Counted from the stretch's first letter, positions 47,095-59,090 are shown. The stretch: 64,000 nt of DNA from Solanum dulcamara (GCF_947179165.1 NC_077242.1:27414097-27478096), one strand, 5' to 3'. The notes: generated by a model not told the origin, from the letters alone. Made by a program: numbers and translations.

Positions 47095-47973
47095 GTCAGG
47101 TGTAATTCCAAGTCACGGGAGTCTTTATTTCCGTGCCCTTTTTTTTTCTTGAAATAAGTTTATGCACAAATAATAAGTGAAGTAGTCGTCGTCTGACCCT
47201 CTTTTTGAGGAGTGTTAGAACACTGGATCCTGCCAGTATTCGGTTCAAAAAAGATACGGCAGTCAGAACAGTTGATGATTCCCACCAAGAATTTGATCGC
47301 CGGCGTGGAGCGGCTTTTTGCAAAAAGATGAGGGGGAAACTCTCCTCACGTAGGAGCGCATCTTGTTTTCAAAGATGAGTTGTAGATGAGTCGGAGGATT
47401 TTATCGACCGGAACGCAGCGACGAAGGGCTTACCGTCCAGGTATTCCGGCCCCAGAGAGAGAGCGTGCCAAAGTGTCGAACAATGGTGCTTGCATTGCGG
47501 GAGATGCCCGCCCGCAGGGTCCGGCCTGCTTCCCGCCCGAAAGAACCTCCATAATAAGGTAGGGATCAAAGCCAATCAAATGAGACAAGAGACACCGACC
47601 ACATCGAAAATTTACGCAAGGTCTTCGAAAGGAATTTCCCTGCCCGTGTCTACTTCTTGAAAAACCGTTTTAACACTCAGAAAAAAAACCTAGAAAAGAG
47701 GAAGAGATAGCCTAAAGGCTGCCCTGCCAAGAATGCCCCCAAAGAATATGGATTCAAATCAGTTAGTATTTGACACCGTAAGAACAGAATGGAAGGGCAA
47801 AAAAAGATTCTATGCGCAGACAGTGGCCGTCACCTTCTCGTCGGCGATCACCGATGCTCGTAAGAGGAACGATGTTGACTGATTGCTGTCCCACGATTCT
47901 GCTAGTTTAGAAAGAAAGGAGAAGGACACCACCGGAGGCAAGCGCTAGGTCAGAAAAGCGATAACTCAAAAAT
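47095..47973. other. NUMT, left intergenic part
   Basis: This is mitochondrial-style DNA without a recognised gene. Short ORFs at 47096-47323 and 47369-47575 (minus) show no motifs I recognise. Confidence 0.5.
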
Positions 47974-48031
47974 CTCCCCAAGTAGGATTCGAACCTACGA
48001 CCAATCGGTTAACAGCCGACCGCTCTACCAC
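47974..48031 (-). tRNA. trnN-GUU: trnN-GUU (plastid type), 3' part only
   Basis: The minus strand runs from TGGTAGAGCGGTCGGCTG, which holds the end of the D arm and start of the anticodon arm, through anticodon GTT in TTAACC and the T arm GGTTCGAATCC to the acceptor end TTGGGGAG. The first about 14 bases of the normal gene are replaced by unrelated sequence, so it cannot form the acceptor stem. The plastid form of tRNA-Asn is known to be resident in plant mitochondria. Confidence 0.85.
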
Positions 48032-50691
48032 ATCAACTTCGTTAGCTAACTAATTGATCCTCGCCCCTTATCTTCTCGTCTATCTTCTTTATCTTCTGAT
48101 CGGATCGCCTGCCTTCTTTCAAGCCCTACTTGAAAGGCTTGCTTTCTTAAAAAAAGCTTTCTTTATTAAGAGTCCTTTAAGAAAGATCCTATCTTGCCTC
48201 CCTGAAATAAAGGGTTTTAACTACCTCTGAAGAGGCCTCCCCTTCCGTACCTACTCCGCAAGGTCTCGCTCCTTTCACTTCCTCTTCAACAACAAGTATA
48301 GGATGTTTTCCCTGAGCCTGTCTGTGTTGAATACGCTTTTTCCGTGTATGGTCGCGGTAAAGGTTTGTTGGAGCCTGGTCGAGAAGTTCAGATGTTCATC
48401 CTGCGTGATGAGGGACAAGCGGTGGAAGCCAATCTCCGTCCGGCCCGAGGAAACCTTCCACGCCCCATGCTGGATTTACCACTTGACTGTAAGGAGAGGA
48501 GCTCACAGACAAAAGATTAAAAGACGGAACGGGCTGCAAAAAAAGCGACTGGGTTAGTTTGGGCTCTTTCATTTGAATTTCCTGTTTAACTAGTCAGCCT
48601 CGGCAGGCTGAAACTCTGCCCCAACCAAGTGAAACCCTTACGACAGGTATTCCTTCTTATAGATATCATCGAAAAAGCTCCCTTTCAATGGTCAAAAGAT
48701 CACTATTGAACATGCGAAGAGCGGATCCAATACCAAGACGCTTGAGAGAAAAGGCTAGCCTTGGGGCGAGTCCAAAATCCAATTGTTCCATTTTCCTTCT
48801 TGTTCATCAATCGGAAATCAAGAAGGGGAAGAGTCGAAATAGAATCAACTTGAATTCGGGACCGCTATTCGAAATCGGGCAAGTCCAATTACAAAGAAAA
48901 GAGAAGGTCGGGGTGGAACCGGTGAACCACGCGAGCTGGTTAGATGCGTGGGTAGTATGTTCGCAGGAAAGACGATCTAAGCTCGTTGTGCTCCTAATTG
49001 AATTTACTATCTAAGTACGATAACAGATAGATGACGACATAGTCAAAGTCTAAAATAAGCAAAGACAAGTGGTAGCTAAGCGAGAGTGCCAGAGCCAGGG
49101 GGCTGATCTTTGAATAGGAAAAAGAGTGGGGAACATGGATTAGCATTATGTCATTCCTACAAGTGATGACGGCCCCGACTTATTTCCAGAATTTGAGTTC
49201 GACCGCGGCCTTTTATTGAGACCAAATCGTTTCTTCTTTCAAAAGAGCCGCAAGTTTAGGTAGAAAGAACAGCCAGTGTCAGAGAGATCATTGTTTTGTT
49301 TTCTAATGGTCAATTTCAGCCTTCTAGGAGAAGTTTGAATCCGTTCCGTTCGGCGCGGCACCCCTTTCAGTTCATTGCTGCGCAAAAGGCGCTGGTCCCA
49401 TCGTGGTGACTGAGTAGACATCAGGCGAGAACGACCCGAATGCCGAGTCTTTCTCTGCCGTCAACTCGACGTCGTCGTCACTGAAGTACTTATAGGGACT
49501 TCTTTAACATTCTTCTTTCCTAATGCCCATAGCTACAGGAGCTAATAGAAAGAGAGGGAGTCTCCACCACATCTATTTCCTGCCCGCTTGTAGCAGAGTG
49601 AGCAGCTTCTTTCTTTGCTACTGCTGCCCCCCTTGTCCCCGAATATGGGGAATATGTTCTCAAAAAATCTTGCAATTGGGAACCTACGGGTTTTTAAGAT
49701 TTTCAATACCGATCAACTTCAGGATGAGAAAAGATCGCTGAGAAAGCATCTTGGCGCGGAGGACAGAACAAAATCTTAAATTCCCGGGTTTCCTTTGCCA
49801 ATAGACCAATCAATGGTGCTCTATCGGAAACAAGATTCAGTCATAAGGATAATAGTTCTTCTTAGGTCAGGGGCGGCCGGACCGGGGGTTACCCACACTC
49901 TGAAAGGAGGTTCCCTCCCAATAGATGTCAGGAGGGAGCAAGGCGTGAAAATCTCTCTCTACCTTCACAAAACTTCTCGCGCTCTGTCGGTGAAAACCTC
50001 CTACTTCACAGCGGGGGACTTGGCCGGAAAGTGTTCTTGCCTCTATCATTAGCTCCTGCATATCTTTCTTCTCTAGTGGTCTTCTTGCCTAAAAAAAGGA
50101 GTCAGCCGATAGGGGCATTACTGGTAATTGCTAAGGTGCTTTCTGAAGTCTTAGGCACTCTTGTTAGGCATCAACTCTCCTAATTTCTCCCATATATCAG
50201 ATTGAAAGGCTATTGGGATCGATCCCTTCAACCCTCCTTGGCGTGGAAGGTCGCAAGAGAAAAGAAAACTATTCTTCTTAGCAAGGCCATTTATCTTATC
50301 GTTGGATGCGCAAGTATTACACAGAAGAAATCAATTATACCCTGATGAGTTGACCAATTCCCCATAGCTGTCAAGTATCTGTTCTTTCAGGGCTCAGTCT
50401 TGCATTCATCCCTTGAGTAAGAAAGAAAGTCTCTCTTTTCTTTATTTATTGATTTTTTCTCACTCTAGCTTATACTTCTAAATGGCTTTCTTATAAAAGG
50501 TCGTGTCATCTTTCTTCCATTCAAGCGAGTGAGTGAAAGGCGTGGCAAGAGAGAAGGTGCCAGTTGACTTTCCTTTTTCTCGAAAGGGTCTCTGATCGGT
50601 GTCTTTTTCAGGACCCTCCATCTCTGATCACCATCTGTTTCGACTCGTTCGTTACCACATCATACCAAAGTCGTACAATTAGGACCTCGTC
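48032..50691. other. NUMT, intergenic part with unassigned ORFs
   Basis: I recognise no mitochondrial gene here. ORFs of 60 to 108 codons occur on both strands, the longest on the plus strand at 48688-49014 (MVKRSLLNMRRADPI, basic). They may be remnants of mitochondrial ORFs or chance frames. Confidence 0.5.
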
Positions 50692-51021
50692 ATGACCCCA
50701 GAGGCGTCCATTCTTCTCGTTGCAGAGCTTGCCGGATCTGCGACGATGCTCGCCTCAGGGTTTTGGTTCAAACGCATTCCAAAAACTTGGAGATCCAACT
50801 ACAAAAAGGGGATGCGAAGAATATTTGAAACGACTTTCGGCAGATCGTTTGCTGTGAAGTTTCATGTCGGATTGCGGCCGGCAGGCCAGGCGTACGGGGA
50901 CCGTCGAAGAAGTGCCTCTTCACGAACTTGTACAATCGATGCCATAAAGAATCTTTCTGCGGTGTGCTCCGTTTACTGTGAAAGGGGAAGGGGCATTGGT
51001 ACTTATGTAGGGTCGGGTTAA
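50692..51021 (+). CDS. Unassigned mitochondrial-origin ORF, 109 codons
   Basis: This is an open frame from ATG to TAA within the NUMT. The N-terminus (MTPEASILLVAELAGSATML) is mildly hydrophobic and could span a membrane once. A basic stretch follows (FKRIPKTWRSNYKKGMRR), and the end is Cys/Gly-rich. I do not recognise it. A chance frame in mitochondrial intergenic DNA is possible, and in the nucleus it would have no mitochondrial promoter. Confidence 0.25.
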   Translation: MTPEASILLVAELAGSATMLASGFWFKRIPKTWRSNYKKGMRRIFETTFGRSFAVKFHVGLRPAGQAYGDRRRSASSRTCTIDAIKNLSAVCSVYCERGRGIGTYVGSG

Positions 51022-52299
51022 ATGAGTTCGGTCTAGTTGAGTTCAGTGATTCGAAGGAGTTTGATCCTTCCTTTTACTAGTCTTCTCGGCTGGAATCATA
51101 AATGGGTTGTCTCCTTTTTCCATTGATTGATTCTATAACTCTGAAGTTTCTTATGTTTTAATTCCGCGAGATACCATAAGGGCCCAATATCTCAATAGAA
51201 CCTTTGTCTAAAGCTTCGAAGGAGACTTCATATCCGAAACGCAGGAACGATTTGAATCGAGATCTTTTGGCTCAACTTTATCCCACCAACAGCTTTGCCT
51301 TTCGACTTTGATCCGCCTATGAACCCATGATACGGACTCCAAGTTCTTATGGCAGAGCTGATCGCCAAGAATGGCATAGTCGCAAACGGGAATACAATGA
51401 CTCTATCCTTCCGAAAAAGTCCTCCGATCCTTGTTTTTGCAATCCTGAGCCTTCGACAAAGGAAGGAGGAGATGGAGCTGACCTCGCTTCTTTCTTGCTG
51501 GGTAGCTAGTTCAGGTGCGGGTCTAAGGTTGGAGCTACTGATAGTTACTAACTTTTCTCGTCCACTCAGGGGGGTGCGGACACACTTGCGCGCCAAACTT
51601 GATTAATTCATAATCTTCGTTTGATCGGATTTTCCTTTTTTGAAATTTTCCGACGTGCTGCAACCTAGGGATCACCAGGCAGCTCTTTCGCTGCTGGTGG
51701 ATATGCCAAAGATGCCCTGGCTCTGAACCGGGTACTGGGCCTACCTCCATCCCTAGAGGAGCCGTTCTTTTTACGTACTTGATATCGATAAATCTGCGAA
51801 TCTAGAAATTCGGTTCTCTTGGAATCTTTTTCTGAAAAAGAAGCTTTCGTGTCTCTCAGTGTGGTCAGCACTGGGTAGTTGAAAGGTTCCAACCTGCTCC
51901 CATATCGTAACTTCGGTCGTTGTGGTCGGACTCTATTATGGATTTCTGACCACATTCTACGAAAAGCTTTTGAAAGCTCTTGAAAATGTCTTGTAGTAGG
52001 AGGACCCAAAGCCCCTTCCTGAATAGGGGCGCGGCAGCCAAGGCTTTTATGCTGCGTTGCAAGAGTTCCTACGGCTTCGTCTAACTATACTTGCATTTCT
52101 GCCTCTCGCAGACTTTCGTTGAAGGATTTCATTGAATAGATAGTGAGAAAAGCGCCTTTCGGAATTTGAGAATTTTCTTCTTTATCTCTCTCTCATAACA
52201 GAATGAAAGCAAGCAAGAACGAAATGAGCGCTTACCCTATCCAGAAGACCTAATCAATGAGATTTGCCGTGTGGAAGGGAAGGTGCGGAGCGAAGGCGA
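51022..52299. other. NUMT, intergenic part
   Basis: No recognised gene. A 122-codon minus frame (51596-51228) and overlapping plus frames (51327-51606) occur without known motifs. Confidence 0.45.
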
Positions 52300-52510
52300 A
52301 GCAATTTTATCCATCTCTGAATGTACACCCAATGGATTATTGGATCCATATTGATGCAATGCGGCCAGATGAAGAAGACTGGCGCCTACTAAAATAAAGG
52401 GGAGTAAATGATGAAGACTAAAAAAACGATTTAAGGTGGCATTGTCCACGGAGAACCCACCCCAAAGCCAAGTCACTATGGTATCTCCTACTACAGGTAT
52501 GGCGCAAGCT
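52300..52510 (-). pseudogene. cob: cob fragment (cytochrome b, middle part)
   Basis: The minus strand reads [20 protein letters not shown], then [20 protein letters not shown] and [18 protein letters not shown] to EMDKIA. This is the middle of mitochondrial cytochrome b of complex III. The histidines in SLHHLLP and HLAALHQ are where two haem ligands lie. Only about 70 of roughly 390 residues are left. Similarity stops sharply on both sides: after ATTGCTT at 52300, and before the AIPVV segment at about 52510, where a few bases are lost. This is a rearranged piece, not a working gene. Confidence 0.9.
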
Positions 52511-54070
52511 ATCGTCGTCCATTATCTAACCGAAAAGACGTGGAAGCCCCTGCCCCGCCCCCACACTAAGGATGCAGGTGAATAAGGGGGTGAAATCGTG
52601 GTTCTTCGGATCGATCACAGATTCTCGGCCCCGCACTTAGATCGCCGAGGTTGGAGCTTCTTCGACCTCCTCTGATAAGGAAGGAAACGAAATAATCTCA
52701 ATGGTGAAGAGTATTCTCCCACAATGTCTGTTGGCAGGTCGGCTTCCTCCGTTTGAGTCTCAAGCTAGGGATCACCACTTCCTTTAGCAGAAGCTCCGAT
52801 ATGAAAGATGTAGACCCGGGTCAAAGCCCCCAAAAAAGAAATAGCAAAAACCAAGGATATATACATGAGAACTACAAGCGAAAGACCGTGGTTTTTCTTC
52901 AAATGTAAAGTAAAGCGACGAGTTATGAGCGGTTGCTGAAGGAAAAGAAACAGAGAAGGACGATCTTCCTGATCTGTCTCTTAGAATCGATTCCGATCAA
53001 GCTGAAAAAAGGACTAAGACTCTTTACTCCTTCGAATCACGCTTACACCATTTCTTTGTGAATGCTCCGCTTTACTGGTCCTATAGCTTGAAAGAATCTA
53101 CAGGCTCTATTTTCCATTATCAAGATCCTATTCGCATCTTCTGCTTTCTTTGCATTTGGCTTAAAAAAAGAAAAATCGAAATTTTTGATATCACCGGAAG
53201 CAAAGGGAGAAAACTCCAAAACTAGTAAGGGTGCTTGTGTTGTGGTTTTGAGTTCCCGTGAGCCACTTATTTCTCCGAAACAAGAGATTAAAGTCATCTT
53301 CCTCCTTTTTCCTTTCAAAGCTACACTAGCTTCCTTCCTTCATAAGCTAATAAGAGATTCAATTATTCTACACGCGTTCCCGAAGGCACCCCTCTCTTTC
53401 AAGAGGATTCGCAGGCCATCAAATGTATATTCATCCATCTATCAGCTTCCAATTTGCCATAGAGGAACTGCTTCCTTCCGAAAAAGTCCTCATCTTCTGG
53501 AGGCAACTCCTGAAATAAGGCCAAATAGTGTCTCATCCGCACTGTAATTATTCAATTACTGGCTGCTACAAGTTATGACACCAGCATAGCTCGCAGACGA
53601 GCACGCTAATGAGGCCCTGTGATTCTTGCTCAAAAAACAGACCGAACGATTACGCATTGAATTTCTGGTAGTAGATCCATAATAAAAGGAATCGTGGGTT
53701 CCGTCGAGCTTCTCATAGCTTTTCACAAGCACCCCACCCCATACAACTAGTTGGGGGGATATTCGGAAAGATTTATGTTAATTCGCTCTGCAAGAAAATA
53801 AGTTTCTCTCCACTACCCAGAGGCCTTCCCCGCTAAAAATCTTTCCCGACGGGGAGAGAAACTTATTTTCTTGAATTGCTCAGTGATCAATCCAACATTT
53901 CGTTCGGTCACTTCAGCAGTCATAAAAAAACCTAATTCTATTGAGTTGATTCCATCTCCTTGACTTTGTTCACATTCAGTTGCCACTAGTAAATTAGACC
54001 ATCCCCCCCAAAAAGAACTCGGAGCCAACAGTCTTTCTTCGGAATTATCTGAACGGGTCGATCCTCCCAT
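52511..54070. other. NUMT, intergenic part around cob
   Basis: No gene is recognised except the hydrophobic frame at 52787-52938. Minus frames at 53318-53043 and 54070-53813 and a plus frame at 53185-53547 have no motifs I know. Confidence 0.45.
52787..52938 (-). pseudogene. Unassigned membrane-type frame upstream of cob
   Basis: The minus strand keeps an open stretch QQPLITRRFTLHLKKNHG followed by a strong hydrophobic run (LSLVVLMYISLVFAISFLGA), then TRVYIFHIGASAK. It continues for a few codons to an in-frame TAG at about 52773 and, beyond it, a further open polar stretch. The look is that of a mitochondrial membrane protein or chimeric ORF. I cannot name it. Confidence 0.3.
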
Positions 54071-54146
54071 CCCAGCCTTTAGAAATTGGTTAATCGGTAA
54101 AGATAGATGTACTTGATGCCCCGCCCAAGAGAGAGACCCAAGTCCT
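54071..54146 (-). pseudogene. psaA: psaA fragment (plastid photosystem I protein)
   Basis: The minus strand reads [20 protein letters not shown] then FLKAG, matching a conserved stretch of the PsaA core protein. Only about 25 codons are left. Such plastid inserts are common in plant mitochondrial DNA, so it most likely came here through the mitochondrion. One or two residues differ from the usual sequence. Confidence 0.75.
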
Positions 54147-54264
54147 AGTTTCTTTGGTAGTTTAACGTACGGTCGCCGAGAGGATCAAAAGCGCGATAAA
54201 GAAAGATAGATTTGCACCTTCTAACATCTCGAGTTTCGACACTCTCTTCGTCTAAGGTCTTAGC

Positions 54265-54576
54265 TTGGTCACATCCCCCCCTAGTAGGGTGGTTAAAGAG
54301 GAGGTTGCGGCACAAGGGTCCTGGTACTATCCAGGTGCGAAGAACCCCGGAGTGGAATCGGCATTTCCTCGTCTTTCACTCACCGAACGGTGTGTGTCCT
54401 CACTCCCTTTTGACTTTGTTAGAAGAGGCAATGCTTCTGTCTGGGAGCTATGGAAGAGGAAAAAGAAAGGAAGGTATGGTGGTGTCATCATAAGAAAATA
54501 CGGAAAAATCTTTCCAAAGTGCGCCCCAGACAGCTTCGAGGTTCCCATCGATTACAGAGGTTCTATTCTCCATTGA
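54265..54576 (+). CDS. Unassigned mitochondrial-origin ORF, 103 codons
   Basis: The frame runs from ATG to TGA within the NUMT: MVTSPPSRVVKEEVAAQG, then YYPGAKNPGVES, a basic run (WKRKKKGRYGG) and an end CAPDSFEVPIDYRGSILH. I do not recognise it. Its balanced composition makes it a better coding candidate than its neighbours, but an overlapping 93-codon frame on the same strand shows how easily frames stay open here. Confidence 0.25.
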   Translation: MVTSPPSRVVKEEVAAQGSWYYPGAKNPGVESAFPRLSLTERCVSSLPFDFVRRGNASVWELWKRKKKGRYGGVIIRKYGKIFPKCAPDSFEVPIDYRGSILH

Positions 54577-55120
54577 GTGGTGAGGACCGTTATCCGTTGT
54601 TACACTTCCCCGTCGACCACGACGACTGAAACGACGCGAAAAATCCAGACCGGAGGGAATGAAGGGACCTGCAGGAGGCTGAAAAGCCGTAGTGTGTTTA
54701 TTCGAAGTATCCCAATGGTGTAACGCCGTCGAAAAGTTTGGTCACGTAGATCTTCTATTTCGCCGGAATTCAGACCCCTGGTAATCTCTTGCAGGGCGCA
54801 CAAGGCTCGATTTGCACATGGATACTCTGCTGTATTACCCGGGCAAGAGAATAAATAGGCACTGGCATATTGACTGCTACACCTCGTCTCACCACCCCGA
54901 AGCATATAGATCCACCCTTGGGCCTTCACTGACCATGTGAGGACTTTTAAGGAAAAAGATGTCCGGCCTAGAAATAAATGAATTCCAAAGATCTTTGGCA
55001 AATCCACATCTTTCCCCATAGCCCTGGGGCTGTGTCTCGATCTCCTATAGATAGAAAGCCCTATGATGGGAAACTACCACGTTAGGTTTGGAGAGAGATG
55101 GGGGCTAACTCATGGACCAA
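54577..55120. other. NUMT, right end
   Basis: No recognised gene. A 139-codon frame on the minus strand (55019-54600, MGKDVDLPKIFGIHLF) is the longest in the NUMT and unassigned. Mitochondrial-style DNA runs to about 55110. Confidence 0.45.
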
Positions 55121-58100
55121 ATCTGTCTCGAACTCCTCCAATTTACAGCATAATCATCAGGACAAATTCTTCGTTACATAACCACGAGAGAACTTCTGAA
55201 CCAATACCCATTAAAAATCAGGGGTGGGCCTGAATCAGCCACCAACCACTCCTAACACACAAACCGTTACAGATTCTAGCAGAATTCTATTCTCACAATC
55301 AACTCATTCCCCAAGCTTAAGTCACACAAATCTGATCCACAGACATCAGATACTTATCACGGGGGAATCAAATATATCTAACCCAAAGAATGAAATGGTT
55401 AAGCAACCATCTAGAGAGAGATACCCCCAAGTACATAGAACCTCCAACAACAACATCAAAATTGTCAGATCAGTAGCTATGATTGTAAACAATCCTTCAG
55501 AGCGGTAGTACTAGGACCAACGACCCCTTGCATTCATTTATACATAACCAAAATATGAACTCGACGATGAGGTGTACTTTAAAATTGTCAGCCACTGCAA
55601 ATATATATAGTCTCTCTTCTATAAGTTCTCATAATCAAGGTGACACTTGTAGAATTTCCAAAAACCTTCAACTTCCTCAAGGCAACACCAAATCCGTCAT
55701 ATCTGAATTGATCAACCTACCAAGCGAGCATGGATCTGTACATCCGATCCACCACTAGGAATCCATCCATGGAAGTGAAAACACACATGGGCATAGACAT
55801 GGAATCATACTCCAAATCATGTATGACACAAAGTAGATGGTCACGTAAAAATATACAAAACCGAATTCAAATAACACTAGATATTCCTTTCATAATGTCC
55901 ATAACGTACATTCCTGTTTGTCTAACTTCACTATCAACAACATGGTCTCATGCAATCGTAGGCATACTTAATTTTTCAACTTTCACATATTTCTTACAAT
56001 ACTCCACTAAAACCAACACTCTCAACATCATCAGAACATCATAATCACATCGGCCAGTCACTTTACTCTCAAACTGTCACTAGTATCCAGGTCCTCTTAG
56101 CAATACATTGTTGTCTTCAAATTTCTAACTATGGACCTCTCTCTTCCCATTTAAGCATCCCATGATAGATACAGATCTCATCCAATTGGTAAAACTCCAA
56201 ATCTCCAATCTCATAGTACTTTTTCATTGAGATAAAACTATTGATTCACGAGCAATATCAATTCCACACAATCTTACACTTACCCAATTTCATCTGCTAT
56301 TCAACCATCATGTACTTCATGCCAAAACCTAAAGGAACCTTGATCACCCCAATAATTCTGTATACTAAGAACACATGATCTATAGAATGCACCGCAGTAG
56401 TCTGTGTAATCCCATCAACAGAGCGATATAAATCCCACTCGAAATCCTTAATAACTATGTAGAATTATATCTCACCTTGTAGTGCATTCATAAGTTGCAT
56501 ATCGTAGTTTTGAGCAATCCAACCCCACATAAAACACAAAATCTTTGATACCTCATAGTCCGTCACCCAAACTAACACCAAACCAAGCCTTCAGAACAGC
56601 TGATGATGACCCATCATACATCCATGCTCAGCCAGCCCACCTTGTATTGTCATATCTGAACTCAAAGGCGAAAACCTATACAACCTTCAACTTGAAACCA
56701 AGGGATCTACACCTGAGGTCTCATTTGTTCACATTTTTTAGCTTGTATCCATTGCGCAAATTGCCAGGAAATTCAAACTCTTAACTCATACTCATGACCC
56801 CATTACCTAAAGCTCGAACTCTTTGATGCACCAGACTAATGTTCTTTTCCTTACCTTATTTACATCATTATTTCTTGGCCATGAATCCAAAATATGTTAC
56901 TTTTTACCTAACCCAAAATCCTCAATGAAAACTTCTTTGAGGACTTTCATAATCAAAAGTAATATACTCTATAACCCAGACAATGCACTTGCCCTTCCAA
57001 ATGCTCAACAATCGACACAAATCAATCATCTCTTACCTTGACAATCCATACCTTAACAAAACCTACTACCATGAAGGTAGACATTACACTATAAAACCTG
57101 GATTTGATTCAAACCATGTAAAGCAATCCCCTTATCAATCAACATTAGGACATACCTTGAAAATTTTATGCAATCACATACCTTAGCTTATCATCAAACA
57201 CTTTTACATCGATCTTACCTTGTCCCTCCTTGGGGATCCAAATCTTGTCGGTCGTCAGACTCGAGACCCTATAGAACTTACCACAATGCTAGATCTAAAA
57301 CGTCCATAGACTTTATTCTCAAAGCATGCTCAAACCGACTGACGAACACCAAATACTATTTCCATAACCAAAATAAGACGGATGAAATACGTGTTTCTAA
57401 ACACAACTTTACAACATCCCAGAAGTTAAATCCTTGAATTTTGTAATCAATGCAAATATTATTTCCCTTGCCTCATTCTGAAGGCCCAACTACATCTCAC
57501 TAATTCTCCCTTCATAAGTTGAAACTCTTTTCAATTCTACTCGAGTGGTCCCTGACATATCATACAACTTTCCATACAACTACACTACTCATCAAGTGGT
57601 AGCAATCCCAACCTTAGATGCTCGCAAGTCGATATTATCATACTTGATCCTTTTAACCAAAAGTCATCACCACATAGTTGCATCCTACTATGAGTCCATC
57701 CCGAACCATGCTCGACCACTCTTTCCATCATCACGGAGTTAAACTTATCATCTACCTGATACCTTAAATTTGTTGTACTGTCTAATCCTGTGAATTAATC
57801 AATCCCCATAAGTATTCTCTCGCTAGTACACTCACTTGCCTTCATACAAGTATACTTGATGGAACTTTCTTTAACCATAGGCTTATCCTTTCAATGTCAA
57901 TCCACTCCTTTTGGCTAAGAAAGAACTCACCAATCCCCAATTAGAACCTTGAAATACACATCATCATCCAAACTTATTAATACTCCACCAAAGAGCCACC
58001 ACTATGATTTTTCCTTATAAACCATTTCTAACTCAAGCGTCTGTAGTAACAACCAGTTGGTTTCTCAAATGTGAATGCAACATTGAACTTCATTATCTGA

Positions 58101-59090
58101 GTAGGTGAAATAGCTGGTAACTCTTCACTAGCTAGTACTCGCACTTGCCAACTTATGTCTTCACCCATATATCTCTGGTACCATACTGTGAGGCCCCGAA
58201 AAATCCACCACTAAAACGTATCATATCCAACGGATAGGCCATTCCCAGAAGGTCTACACCTTTCTACCCATTACGGAACCCCCATACATTACTAAAATAT
58301 TTCAGTCTCCAACCGAAAATGGTAGGCACCATTTCGTAGAATAAGTCGATAGCAGAAGCAACACAGCCCATAACCTCACCCAAGTAAATACAAGTATCGC
58401 AATAATAGACGTATCATAACCCTTCCTGATGTACACCCACTCTATACAATCACCATAAAAATTATGGTCCCAATTGACGTAACATTATCATCATCATGCA
58501 CTATGCAACACATTCTTTTATGACAAATTTCATAGACTGTAGTCCCCAAAGGCACGGTTCTCACAACATAGCCATTCCCCTAAATATACCATTCTTCATT
58601 GTCAAACTACTTCATATATCGAATAAGCCACACAAGTAGTATTTCCCATTTCTGAATGACTAACCGTCAGGATAAGATGTTCACGCATTCTCTCAACTAT
58701 TACTCACCTTCCAACACCATACTCTCAAAACAGATCACTGAGCCACAACCTCACTCATTCCTTTCGGATCGCAAATCATTCCAAATCTAACCACACATCA
58801 TTTTCATAAGTATATCGCTTCTACCTCAATACCATATCTAACATTATAACCAAGAGAAGACATCTCAACTGCACACACGCAGGACCAAATACGAGTCATC
58901 ACTATAAGAGAGAGGACGGAGTGAAGCGGTAGGAATTGAATTGGATCAAGGACGCACGATAAAAAAATCAAGAAGTGAAGATCTTTCCTAACAGTTTTCA
59001 TAGCCTCCTAAAGATAAGTATAGAAGTCTCCGTACTAATACTCGAGACTCTACTTAGACTTGGTTTATACGCGCGAGACCTATAAACCTG
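55121..59090 (-). other. Element H interior, right part: non-coding, G-poor on the plus strand
   Basis: This is about 4 kb with no readable gag or pol on either strand. The plus strand is rich in A, C and T and poor in G. That keeps it free of TAG and TGA codons and gives a row of plus-strand frames (for example 55224-55508, 55730-56044, 57168-57437) that have no motifs and lie opposite to the element's own direction. The last 250 bases are leader next to the primer site. Confidence 0.6.

Larger units (their letters stand above)
47095..55120. other. NUMT: nuclear copy of mitochondrial DNA, about 8 kb
   Basis: This segment is clearly richer in G and C than either flank and has no LTR-element similarity. 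It carries a cytochrome b (cob) fragment, a truncated plastid-type trnN-GUU, a psaA fragment (a plastid piece of the kind found in plant mitochondria), and long intergenic DNA of plant mitochondrial style. Both flanks are element H. I infer integration of mitochondrial DNA into a nuclear retrotransposon. End points are approximate because the junctions carry no clear mark. Unassigned ORFs inside are listed separately or left out. Confidence 0.8.

Noticed and set aside
54600..55019. 139-codon minus frame in the NUMT as a known mitochondrial gene
   Set aside because: I could not match it to any standard plant mitochondrial protein, so it is reported only as unassigned sequence.
47095..55120. 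Bacterial contamination or horizontal transfer as the source of the GC-richer segment
   Set aside because: The cob, plastid-type trnN and psaA pieces fit plant mitochondrial DNA, and both flanks are the same retrotransposon.
55224..57742. Row of eight plus-strand frames as a possible new gene cluster
   Set aside because: They overlap in different frames, lack motifs and are explained by the scarcity of G on this strand.
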